A stretch of DNA of 64,000 nucleotides from Streptomyces sp. CNH099 (GTDB lineage Bacteria; Actinomycetota; Actinomycetes; Streptomycetales; Streptomycetaceae). Numbering within the stretch: position 1 is the stretch's first letter; each line of letters begins with the position of its first letter. The position numbers and the translations under genes were made by a program. The notes under the pieces were generated by a model. That model did not search any database and had not been told where the DNA came from. It saw only the letters and a program-made list of their open reading frames with translations. Below are positions 17,636 through 24,880 of the stretch, piece after piece. Location: the NCBI GenBank assembly GCA_000514715.1, contig KI911459.1:62001-126000 (forward strand), in the 5' to 3' direction.

Positions 17636-18013
17636 GTGACCATCCAGATTTTCGTCGACCAGCAGGCGCCCGAGGCCCCGTACGAGCAGGTGCGCGCCCA
17701 GATCTCCGCCCAGGCGCACGACGGCGTGCTCCCGGCCGGCACCAAGCTGCCCACCGTGCGGGGCCTCGCCGAGCGGCTCGGCCTCGCCCCGAACACCGTC
17801 GCCAAGGCGTACCGCGCGCTGGAGACCGACGGGGTGATCGAGACCCGCGGCCGGCACGGCAGCTTCGTCGCCGCCGCCGGCGACGCCGCGCGGCGCGAGG
17901 CGGCCGCCGCGGCACAGGCGTACGCGCAGCGGGCGCAGCGCCTCGGACTCGACCACGGAACCGCGCTGACCGCGGTGGAAGAGGCGCTGCGCGCCGCCTA
18001 CGCCGGCGCGTAG
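17636..18013 (+). CDS. Short GntR-family (YtrA-type) transcriptional regulator
   Basis: 125 residues from GTG at 17636. The nearby ATG at 17628 is out of frame. An N-terminal GntR winged helix (YEQVRAQISAQAHDG, LPTVRGLAERLGLAPNT, GRHGSFV) is followed by only about 45 residues of mostly helical tail. That is the short YtrA subfamily, which lacks a large ligand domain and often controls neighbouring transporters. Here the only neighbour is the divergent acetyltransferase, so mutual control from the shared 69-bp region is likely. A hairpin begins at the stop codon. Confidence 0.85.
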   Translation: MTIQIFVDQQAPEAPYEQVRAQISAQAHDGVLPAGTKLPTVRGLAERLGLAPNTVAKAYRALETDGVIETRGRHGSFVAAAGDAARREAAAAAQAYAQRAQRLGLDHGTALTAVEEALRAAYAGA

Positions 18014-18044
18014 GACCCCGCCGGGCGGACCCGGCCCGGGTCCT
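18012..18044 (+). terminator. Hairpin overlapping the GntR stop
   Basis: AGGACCC (18012-18018) pairs with GGGTCCT (18038-18044). A further G/C-rich inner stem lies between them. Confidence 0.5.
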
Positions 18045-18450
18045 CGGGGGTACACGCCGGAACCGGGGGCCTCGTCACCCGGGCCGGGCCGCTGCCCGCG
18101 GATGTGCACGGCGCCCGGGCGGTCGCCGCGCGGCGGCTCGGCCGAAGAGGCCCACCACGGGGCCGAGCCGACGACTGCGCAGACCGCACCGGCGCCGCCC
18201 GCGAACCGGCCCGGCCCGGGAGGCCGTCGCGCGGCGCCGAGCGGATACCCCCGTACTCCGCCCGGCGCCGCGCCGCTTCGGTGCTGGGGCGCTGGCTTGG
18301 TGCTGGTGGCGTGGTGCCGGTGACCAGCCTGGTGACCGCGGGGAACCCGTCGCAAGCGAACGGCGCCGAAACGGGAAGCTGGAACGGGAATCTGCCCACC
18401 CACCAGCGAAAACAGGACTAGGGTGGAACGCGTGCGAACGGGGGCGGGAT
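18045..18450. other. Gene-free 406-bp stretch upstream of the XRE gene
   Basis: No credible coding frame or RNA gene is visible. The last 60 bp are less GC-rich and contain TAGGGT (18418-18423), a plausible -10 for the XRE gene at 18451, without a clear -35. The rest shows scattered short G/C dyads only. Confidence 0.5.
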
Positions 18451-19965
18451 GTGACTGACGCGGCGACGGAGAAGTTCGCGGCGCTGCTGCGCGAGTTGAA
18501 GCAGCGCTCGGGGCGCAGCTACGGCTCGCTGGCGGCGCGGCTGCACGTGAGCACCTCGACCCTCCACCGCTACTGCAACGGCGACGCGGTCCCCGCGAGC
18601 TACGCCCCCGCGGAACACCTGGCCCGCCTCTGCGGGGCGACGCCCGAGGAACTGGTGGAACTCCACCGCCGCTGGCACCGCGCGAACAGCCGCCGCCGCG
18701 GACCCGCGGCCGGCGGCGGGCCCGCCCGCCCGTCGTGGGCGGCGGGGAACGAGCCCGCGGCGGGCGGCGGTTCGTCGGCGGACGGCTCCGACGCGGCTGC
18801 GGCGGCTTCGGGTGCCGGTTCACCCGCCGACGGAGGCCGCGCCGCCTCCCGGGCCCCCGGCACCGCCGGTACGTCGGGCTCCGCCGGCTCTGCCGGCTCC
18901 GGCGGCTCTGTCGACAAGTCGGCCTCAGAAGCGCGCGGCGGACCCGGCCGGCCCGCCGCCGGGGCCCGCGGCCGGTGGCGCGTGCTCCTGCCCGCCGCCG
19001 GGGCGGCCGTCGCCACGCTCGTCGCCCTCGTCGCCACCTCCAGCGGGTCCACCGGCGAAGGCCGGGCGGCCGGCGGCGAGGGGCCCGAGAGCGGCGTGCT
19101 GGGGGACGGGAGCCGCGGTGGCGGCGGTGCCAGGGGAGCGGAGACGGCGGAGAAGGGCGGCTCGTCCGAGCCGTCCGAGCCGTCCGAGCCCTCGCCCGCC
19201 GGCGGCGGCACCGGCAGGGGCGGCGGCGAGTCCGGCGCGGCTCCCCGCAAGGGCGGGGCCGCCGCCGAGGAGGGGGCCGGGCCCACCGTCCGTACCCCGC
19301 TGGCCTGGTCCGTCCGCTCCCACGTCTGGGAGTTCGGCTGCGACCACCGCTACGTCGTCGACAAGCCGCCCGCCGACGTCCCGCCCCCGCCCATGGCGCA
19401 GGACGCCGAGGCGTGGGCCGGCAGCCAGGGCGCCGTCCACGGCGGCAGGACGAACATCGAGGCCGTCATCGAGCCCCGCGGCGACGAGCAGGTGACCATC
19501 ACCGCCGTCCACGTCCGCAAGGCCGCGGCGTCCGCGCCGCTGCCGTGGGACGCCTTCGCGATGTCCGACGGCTGCGGCGGCGAGGTCACCGAGGCGGCGT
19601 ACGACGTCGACCTCGACGTCCCCCGGCCCGTCCTCAAGCCCCGGAACGGCGGCGACTCCACCGGGACCTGGGAGCCCCCCGCCCTCCCGTACCGCGTCAC
19701 CCCCGACGACCCGCTGTCCCTGCTCATCCACGCCGACACCGAGGACCACGACGTCCGCTGGTACCTGGAGGTCGAGTGGAGCAGCAAGGACGACTCCGGC
19801 GTCATACGCATCGATGACGGCGGCGGCCCGTTCCGTACCAGCGCGATCGAGGACCGTCCGCTGTACGGCTACGACCACCTCAACGGCCACTGGCGCACGT
19901 GGCCGCTGGCCGACGACCCCGACGCCGCCGACCCCGCGCGGGAGCCCTCGTCCCCGGCGCCGTAG
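18451..19965 (+). CDS. Membrane-tethered XRE-type DNA-binding protein with extracytoplasmic domain
   Basis: 504 residues; GTG with GGGCGGG upstream. Residues 5-70 form an XRE helix-turn-helix (SYGSLAARLHVSTSTLHRYCNGD). A long Gly/Ser/Ala-rich linker leads to one membrane segment at about 177-197 (VLLPAAGAAVATLVALVA). A second low-complexity linker follows. Residues 290-495 make a folded, probably beta-rich outer domain with two cysteines (EFGCDH, DGCGGE) that could form a disulfide. The order predicts DNA binding inside and sensing outside, a one-protein signal route resembling ToxR-type regulators. No partner gene is adjacent. I do not recognise the outer domain. Confidence 0.8.
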   Translation: MTDAATEKFAALLRELKQRSGRSYGSLAARLHVSTSTLHRYCNGDAVPASYAPAEHLARLCGATPEELVELHRRWHRANSRRRGPAAGGGPARPSWAAGNEPAAGGGSSADGSDAAAAASGAGSPADGGRAASRAPGTAGTSGSAGSAGSGGSVDKSASEARGGPGRPAAGARGRWRVLLPAAGAAVATLVALVATSSGSTGEGRAAGGEGPESGVLGDGSRGGGGARGAETAEKGGSSEPSEPSEPSPAGGGTGRGGGESGAAPRKGGAAAEEGAGPTVRTPLAWSVRSHVWEFGCDHRYVVDKPPADVPPPPMAQDAEAWAGSQGAVHGGRTNIEAVIEPRGDEQVTITAVHVRKAAASAPLPWDAFAMSDGCGGEVTEAAYDVDLDVPRPVLKPRNGGDSTGTWEPPALPYRVTPDDPLSLLIHADTEDHDVRWYLEVEWSSKDDSGVIRIDDGGGPFRTSAIEDRPLYGYDHLNGHWRTWPLADDPDAADPAREPSSPAP

Positions 19966-20114
19966 CCGCCGCGCCGGACCCGGGAGACCGGCGGCGGCCG
20001 GAACAAGCGGAGGACGACGCACCGGCGAGGAGCGGAATCCGGCCAGATGAAACGGTTCTGCTGGTCAAGGCGGCGTTCTGGGCCGGGAATTGGGGATGAT
20101 TCCCGTGTGGGGGA

Positions 20115-20144
20115 TGCGCATGTGACGCAGGCAGACGATAGGGT
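20115..20144 (+). promoter_or_regulatory. Possible promoter of the small gene at 20188
   Basis: TAGGGT (20139-20144) is a good streptomycete -10. TGCGCA 18 bp upstream is a poor -35. Confidence 0.35.
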
Positions 20145-20187
20145 TAGCGTGCCCGGGCCGGGAGCCCTCGTCAGGGTGGGGAGTGTC

Positions 20188-20454
20188 ATGGATCAGATAG
20201 CAATGCGCGGCAAGGCGCGAGTTCCTGCGGTCAACTGCGGGAGCACGGCGTCGCGGGCGCGCGTCGACCGGCACCTGGCGGTGCTCGGCGGCCCCGCCGC
20301 CCCCGAGGGGGACGCGGAGAGCGCCACCACGCTGATGCGTGAGCTGACCGCGCGCGAGGAGAGGGCCGCCAAGCCGGGCCGTATGGCGCGCGTTTCCCTC
20401 TTCGCCCCGCTGCGGAAGCTGCGGCGCACCCTCTTCGGCAACGGGCGGAGCTGA
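20188..20454 (+). CDS. Small hypothetical protein
   Basis: 88 residues from ATG at 20188, preceded by GGGGAG. Longer in-frame starts run into the promoter region. The protein is basic, starts MDQIAMRGKARVPAVNCG and ends with an amphipathic, Arg-rich stretch (LRKLRRTLFGNGRS). There is no signal peptide or membrane segment. The sober codon use, own promoter-like element and strong downstream hairpin support a real gene. The function is unknown, and I see no link to the flanking XRE or ABC genes. Confidence 0.55.
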   Translation: MDQIAMRGKARVPAVNCGSTASRARVDRHLAVLGGPAAPEGDAESATTLMRELTAREERAAKPGRMARVSLFAPLRKLRRTLFGNGRS

Positions 20455-20478
20455 CACAGCTCCTCACAGACACCTCGT

Positions 20479-20522
20479 ATCGGGGCGGGCGCGGCGACCC
20501 GGCATGCCGCACCCGCCCCGAT
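20479..20522. terminator. Bidirectional terminator between small gene and ABC permease
   Basis: ATCGGGGCGGG (20479-20489) pairs perfectly with CCCGCCCCGAT (20512-20522). After one mismatch it extends by GCGGC/GCCGC. Confidence 0.75.
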
Positions 20523-20607
20523 CAGCTGTCCCACCCGCGCCCGCCCCGACCCCGGACCGCCCGGTTCCGGACACATTCCGAACGCACGCCGTGCACTCCC
20601 CGGCCGC

Positions 20608-21405
20608 TCAGCCCCGTCCGCGCGCGCTGCGCCGTATCGCCAGCGGTACGAACACCGCCAGCAGCACCGCCGACCAGCACAGCGCCGCCGCCACCGGATG
20701 CGTCATCGGCCAGGCCGCGCCCGCCGCGTCGTCGAGCCCCGCCGGGGCGCTGCCCGTCAGGTCCCGTACGGCCGTGACGTACGCGCTGAGCGGGTTCCAC
20801 TCGACCACCGCACGCAGCCATCCCGGCATGCCGTGCGTCGGCACGTACGCGTTGGACAGCAGCTGCAGCACGAACGTGGTGCTCGCCAGCTGGCCCGCCG
20901 TCTCCTCGTTGCCGACGACCATGCCGAGGTGGACCCCGAGCCACGCCGACGTGAACCGCAGCAGGAGCAGCAGCCCCAGCGCCCCGGCGGTCGCCGCCGC
21001 GCCACCGTCGTTCCGCCAGCCCACGGCGTAGCCGACCGCCGCCAGCGGCACCAGCCCGACCGCGAACAGCAGCACGTCCGCGACCGCGTGCCCCAGCGGC
21101 ACCGCCGCCCGGCTGATCGGCAGCGCCCGGAAGCGCTCCGTCACGCCGCGGCCGGTGTCGACGGCCGCCTGCAGCATGCCGGTGACGAGGCCGCCGGCGG
21201 CGGTGGTGGCGAAGAGGCCGGGGACGATGTACGTGCGGTAGTCGGCACCGCCGGGCAGTGAGACGGAGTTGCCGAAGACGTAGCCGAAGAAGAGCAGCAG
21301 CGTCAGCGGCATCACCTGGGTGATGACCAGCAGTCCCGGGTTGCGCCGGGCGCGCTGCAGCTGGCGGCCGACCAGGGCCGTGCCGTCGTACGCGAGGTGG
21401 CTCAT
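20608..21405 (-). CDS. ABC-2 type transporter permease (DrrB-like)
   Basis: 265 residues with about six hydrophobic segments (LLVITQVMPLTLLLFFGYVFG, AVADVLLFAVGLVPLAAVGY and others) and the ABC-2 membrane fold of drug and polyketide exporters. The ATG overlaps the stop of the ATPase gene (ATGA), so the pair is translationally coupled and forms one exporter. The TetR at 22467 and the twin palindromes upstream indicate inducible expression. The exported compound is unknown. A strong hairpin ends the operon. Confidence 0.88.
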   Translation of the reverse strand: MSHLAYDGTALVGRQLQRARRNPGLLVITQVMPLTLLLFFGYVFGNSVSLPGGADYRTYIVPGLFATTAAGGLVTGMLQAAVDTGRGVTERFRALPISRAAVPLGHAVADVLLFAVGLVPLAAVGYAVGWRNDGGAAATAGALGLLLLLRFTSAWLGVHLGMVVGNEETAGQLASTTFVLQLLSNAYVPTHGMPGWLRAVVEWNPLSAYVTAVRDLTGSAPAGLDDAAGAAWPMTHPVAAALCWSAVLLAVFVPLAIRRSARGRG

Positions 21406-22397
21406 GCCGCCTCCTCCTTCAGGTCCGGCGCGCCGGTGCCCGGCGCGCCCTCGGCGGTGCCGTCCGCCCCCGTGAGCCGGAGGAACACCTCGTCCAGCGT
21501 CGGGCTGCGCAGGCTCGCGTCGACCACCGGCACCCCCGCCGCGTCCAGCTCCCGCACCATGCGCGGCAGCGTCAGCCCGGGGTCGAACGCCGCCGCCCCC
21601 ACCGTGCGCCGCTCCGCGTCCAGCCGCGGTTCGCCCCCGGTGAGCGGCCCGAGCACCACCGCCGCCGCGGCCAGCGCCGCCTCCTCGGCCACGACCACCT
21701 CCGCGTACGCGCCCACCCGCCGCTTCAGCTCGTCCGGCGTGCCGGTGACGGCCGCCCGGCCGTGGTCGACGACCACGACCGAGTCCGCCAGCCGGTCCGC
21801 CTCCTCCAGGTACTGCGTGGTCAGCAGCACCGTCGTGCCCGCCGCCGCCAGCTCGCGCACCGCCGCCCAGATCTGCTCGCGGCTCGCCGGGTCGAGGCCG
21901 GTGGTCGGCTCGTCGAGGAAGAGCACCCGCGGCCGGGCCAGCAGGCTCGCCGCCAGGTCGAGCCGCCGCCGCATGCCGCCGGAGTACGTGCGGGCCGGCC
22001 GGTCGGCGGCGCCGGCCAGGCCGAACCGCGCCAGCATCTCGTCCGCCCGCTTCCGCCCCGCGGGCCCGCGCAGGCGCAGCAGCCGGGCGAAGAGGCGCAG
22101 GTTCTCCCGCCCGGACAGGTCGTCGTCGACGGAGGTGGCCTGGCCCGTGACGCCGATGGCGCGGCGCACGGCGGCCGGCTCGGCGACCACGTCGTGCCCG
22201 GCGACCCGGGCGCCGCCGGCGTCCGGCGGGACGAGCGTGGTGAGCACGCGCACGGCGGTGGTCTTGCCCGCGCCGTTCGGGCCGAGGAGCCCGCAGACGG
22301 TGCCTTCGGGGATGGCGAGGTCGAGGCCGCGGAGCGCGTGGACGTCGCCGTAGCGCTTCTCGACCGCCTTACTAAGTACAGCGTACGTAGTAGTCAT
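21402..22397 (-). CDS. ABC transporter ATP-binding protein (DrrA-like)
   Basis: 331 residues from ATG at 22397 (MTTTYAVL). Walker A GPNGAGKTTA (about 37-46), signature YSGGMRRRLDLA (about 140-151), Walker B VLFLDEPTTGLDP. A C-terminal extension of about 80 residues (LGPLTGGEPRL, SPTLDEVFLRLTG) is typical of the DrrA/daunorubicin-resistance subfamily. It energises the permease encoded by the overlapping next gene. One palindromic operator overlaps codons 4-8, so the regulator can sit on the very start of this gene; the other lies 22 bp further upstream. Confidence 0.9.
   Translation of the reverse strand: MTTTYAVLSKAVEKRYGDVHALRGLDLAIPEGTVCGLLGPNGAGKTTAVRVLTTLVPPDAGGARVAGHDVVAEPAAVRRAIGVTGQATSVDDDLSGRENLRLFARLLRLRGPAGRKRADEMLARFGLAGAADRPARTYSGGMRRRLDLAASLLARPRVLFLDEPTTGLDPASREQIWAAVRELAAAGTTVLLTTQYLEEADRLADSVVVVDHGRAAVTGTPDELKRRVGAYAEVVVAEEAALAAAAVVLGPLTGGEPRLDAERRTVGAAAFDPGLTLPRMVRELDAAGVPVVDASLRSPTLDEVFLRLTGADGTAEGAPGTGAPDLKEEAA
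22375..22389. promoter_or_regulatory. TetR operator copy 1, inside start of ABC ATPase gene
   Basis: AGTACAGCGTACGTA has a GTAC-N3-GTAC core (22376-22386). It is the reverse-complement core of copy 2, 44 bp away. Confidence 0.6.
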
Positions 22398-22418
22398 GCG
22401 GCCGAGCATAGCCGACTC

Positions 22419-22433
22419 AGTACGCTGTACGTA
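22419..22433. promoter_or_regulatory. TetR operator copy 2, intergenic
   Basis: AGTACGCTGTACGTA (core GTACGCTGTAC, 22420-22430) lies between the divergent starts at 22397 and 22467. Confidence 0.65.
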
Positions 22434-22466
22434 AACCGGCAGCCGACGGCCCCGAGGAAGGAAGCG

Positions 22467-23225
22467 ATGGCAGCGAGCCGACGTGCCGCGGACGGGGCGG
22501 CGCGCAGCGCCACCCCCGAGGTGATCTGGACCCGCCCCGAGCGCGCCGGCCGCGGTCCGCGCCCCGCGCACAGCCGCGCCCGGATCGCCGAGGCCGCCGT
22601 GCGGATCGCCGACGCGGACGGCCTCGACGCGGTCTCGATGCGGCGCGTCGCCGCCGAGATCGGCAGCGGCACCATGTCCCTCTACAACTACGTGCCGCGC
22701 AAGGAGGACCTGCACGAGCTGATGGTCGACGCGGTCAGCGCCGAGTACGACCTGTCGGCGCCGCTCAGCGGCGACTGGCGGGCCGACGTGCTCGGGCTGG
22801 CGGAGCAGTCGCGGGACCTGATGCGCCGGCACCCGTGGCTGCCGCGGCTCACCGCGAGCGCGGCGTACGGGTTCACGCCGCACACCCTGCGCTACCTCGA
22901 CCGGTTCCTCGCCGCGCTGGCGGGCGTGGACCTCGCGCCGGGGACGAAGATGGAGCTGGTCGCGATGGTCACGGCGTCGGTGACCAGCTACGTGACCTTC
23001 GAGATCGCCCTCGCCGAGCGGGCCCGCGCGCTGCCGTGGAGCGAGGCGGAGGAGCAGGCGGTCCGCGGGTCGTACCTGGCCGGGCAGCTGGCGACGGGGG
23101 AGTACCCGCACCTGGCCGGGGTGCTGGCGGAGGCGGCCGAACCGGGGGACCACGAGGAGGCGTTCCGGCGGATGCTGGGGCGGGTGCTGGACGGCTTCGC
23201 GGCGTCCGGCGGCCGGACGGGCTGA
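22467..23225 (+). CDS. TetR-family regulator of the adjacent ABC exporter
   Basis: 252 residues from ATG at 22467, with AAGGAAG 6 bp upstream. The helix-turn-helix lies at about 40-85 (SRARIAEAAVRIADADGLDAVS, MSLYNYVPRKEDL), offset by an N-terminal extension with a PEVIWTRPE motif. That motif is common in TetR proteins with a TetR_C_1-type ligand domain. It is divergent from the DrrAB-like pair, with two matching palindromes in the 69-bp gap and at the ATPase start. It most likely represses the exporter and itself until a ligand binds. Confidence 0.87.
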   Translation: MAASRRAADGAARSATPEVIWTRPERAGRGPRPAHSRARIAEAAVRIADADGLDAVSMRRVAAEIGSGTMSLYNYVPRKEDLHELMVDAVSAEYDLSAPLSGDWRADVLGLAEQSRDLMRRHPWLPRLTASAAYGFTPHTLRYLDRFLAALAGVDLAPGTKMELVAMVTASVTSYVTFEIALAERARALPWSEAEEQAVRGSYLAGQLATGEYPHLAGVLAEAAEPGDHEEAFRRMLGRVLDGFAASGGRTG

Positions 23226-23235
23226 CGGCTGCCCG

Positions 23236-23261
23236 GCCGCCGGTGCCGGCAAACCGGCGGC
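23236..23261 (+). terminator. Terminator after the TetR gene
   Basis: A perfect 9-bp stem GCCGCCGGT/ACCGGCGGC with an 8-nt loop starts 10 bp past the stop. Confidence 0.6.
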
Positions 23262-23270
23262 GACGACCCC

Positions 23271-23300
23271 TTGAAACGCCTCCGGCCCGGAGATTACGTT
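23271..23300 (+). promoter_or_regulatory. Promoter of leaderless protease transcript
   Basis: -35 TTGAAA (23271-23276), 18-bp spacer, -10 TACGTT (23295-23300). Only 8 nt separate the -10 from the ATG at 23309, and there is no ribosome binding site. Confidence 0.65.
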
Positions 23301-23308
23301 CCTCTGCC

Positions 23309-24829
23309 ATGTATCTCTTCCGGCGTCTGCTCGTCCTGCCGTTAGCCCTCGCCGCGACCGCGGCGGCCGGCCTCGTCCCCGCCGCCGGGGCCGGCGCGCC
23401 CGGGTCCGCCCCGGCGGCGCCGGGCGACCTCCTCTCGTACGTCGTCAACAGCGCGGCCGACGACGCCACCCTGGACCGGGTCGAGGCCGCGACCCACGCC
23501 GCCGGCGGCACCGTTGTGGCCGCGTACCCGAAGATCGGCGTGACCGTCGCGCACTCCGCGGACCCGCACTTCGGCCCCCGGCTGCGCGCCGTCCGCGGCG
23601 TGCAGTCCGCGGGCGCCACCCGCACCGCGCCGCTGCCGCGCACGGCGGCGGCGGTCGGCGAGGGCGCGTTCCGGACGTACCGGGACCCGGGGGAGACCGG
23701 CCGGCAGCCGCGCGGCGACACCGCGGGGGGCGTACCGCAGGAGCCGTTGGAGGCCGACCAGTGGTCGCTGCGCGTCGTCCGCGCCGACCGGGCCCACGAG
23801 ATCTCCACCGGCAGCCCGGACGTCACCGTCGGCGTGCTCGACAACGGCGTCGAGGACACCCACCCCGACCTCGCGGCCAACTTCTCCGCGAGCCGGTCCG
23901 CCGACTGCTCCGGCGGCGTCGCCGACACCCGCCCCGGCGCCTGGCGCCCCTACCCGGGGGACGGCATCGAGGGCCACGGCACCTGGGTCTCCGGTCAGAT
24001 CGCCGCCCCGCGCAACGGTGCCGGCGTCGCCGGCGTCGCCCCGGACGTGACGATCGCGTCCATCAGGACGGCCAGCGCCGACGGCCGCATCTACGCCGAG
24101 TCCGGTGTCTGCGCGCTCGTCTTCGCGGCCGACCACGGCATCGACGTCGCCAACATGAGCTTCTCGATGGACCCGTGGCACTTCGTCTGCCCCGACGACC
24201 CCGACCAGCGGGCCATCCTGGACGCCGTCACCCGCGCCCACCGCTACGCCGCCGGCCGGGGAGTCCTCCAGATCGCCGCCGCCGGCAACGGCAGCCGGCA
24301 CCTCGCCGACCCGACGTTCACCGACGTCGAGAGCCCGACCGACGCCACGCCGACCGAGCGCACCGTGGACCCGGCCGAGTGCCCGGTGCTGCCGCACATG
24401 CTGCCCGGCGTCGTCAGCGCCGCGTCGGTCGGCTCGGAGAACCTCAAGGCCGACCACTCGGACTACGGCCTCGGCGTCATCGACGCCGCCGCCCCCGGCG
24501 GCGACGACTACCAGATCCCCGACACCCCCTCGAAGGACGGCTACGTCCTGTCCACCTGGCTCGACGGCGGGTACAGCTCGGGCCCGGGCACCTCGGCCGC
24601 CACCGCGCAGGCGTCGGGCGTCGCGGCGCTGCTCGCGAGCGCGCACCCGCGCGCCTCCGCCGCCGAGTTGCGGCGCATGCTGCTGGCCCAGGCCGACAAC
24701 CCCGGCTGTCCGGACGGCTACGACCCGGACGGGGACGGCGTCGACAACGCCGTCTGCGCGGGCGGCGACCGGTACAACGGCTTCTACGGCGCCGGGGTGG
24801 TGGACGCCCTGGACGCGGTGCGGCGGTAG
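23309..24829 (+). CDS. Secreted subtilisin-like (S8) serine protease with a TTA codon
   Basis: 506 residues. A signal peptide spans about residues 1-30, an inhibitor-type propeptide about 40-130, and the S8 catalytic domain 145-505. The triad is complete: D178 (VLDNGVEDTHPD), H223 (GHGTWVSG), S429 (GPGTSAAT). Oxyanion N327 lies in AAAGNGS. Codon 12 (23342-23344) is TTA, inside the signal peptide, so export should depend on bldA tRNA and fall in aerial growth or sporulation. The start has no ribosome site and follows a -10 by 8 nt (leaderless). It is not linked to a lantibiotic or other cluster. Confidence 0.92.
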   Translation: MYLFRRLLVLPLALAATAAAGLVPAAGAGAPGSAPAAPGDLLSYVVNSAADDATLDRVEAATHAAGGTVVAAYPKIGVTVAHSADPHFGPRLRAVRGVQSAGATRTAPLPRTAAAVGEGAFRTYRDPGETGRQPRGDTAGGVPQEPLEADQWSLRVVRADRAHEISTGSPDVTVGVLDNGVEDTHPDLAANFSASRSADCSGGVADTRPGAWRPYPGDGIEGHGTWVSGQIAAPRNGAGVAGVAPDVTIASIRTASADGRIYAESGVCALVFAADHGIDVANMSFSMDPWHFVCPDDPDQRAILDAVTRAHRYAAGRGVLQIAAAGNGSRHLADPTFTDVESPTDATPTERTVDPAECPVLPHMLPGVVSAASVGSENLKADHSDYGLGVIDAAAPGGDDYQIPDTPSKDGYVLSTWLDGGYSSGPGTSAATAQASGVAALLASAHPRASAAELRRMLLAQADNPGCPDGYDPDGDGVDNAVCAGGDRYNGFYGAGVVDALDAVRR

Positions 24830-24846
24830 CGGCGGGCGGACCGGAG

Positions 24847-24869
24847 GGGCGGCCCTGCGCGGGCCGCCC
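24847..24869. terminator. Hairpin between protease and ISP gene
   Basis: A perfect 9-bp stem GGGCGGCCC/GGGCCGCCC with a 5-nt loop lies in the 51-bp gap between convergent stops. Confidence 0.65.
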
Positions 24870-24880
24870 GCCCGGCCGGG

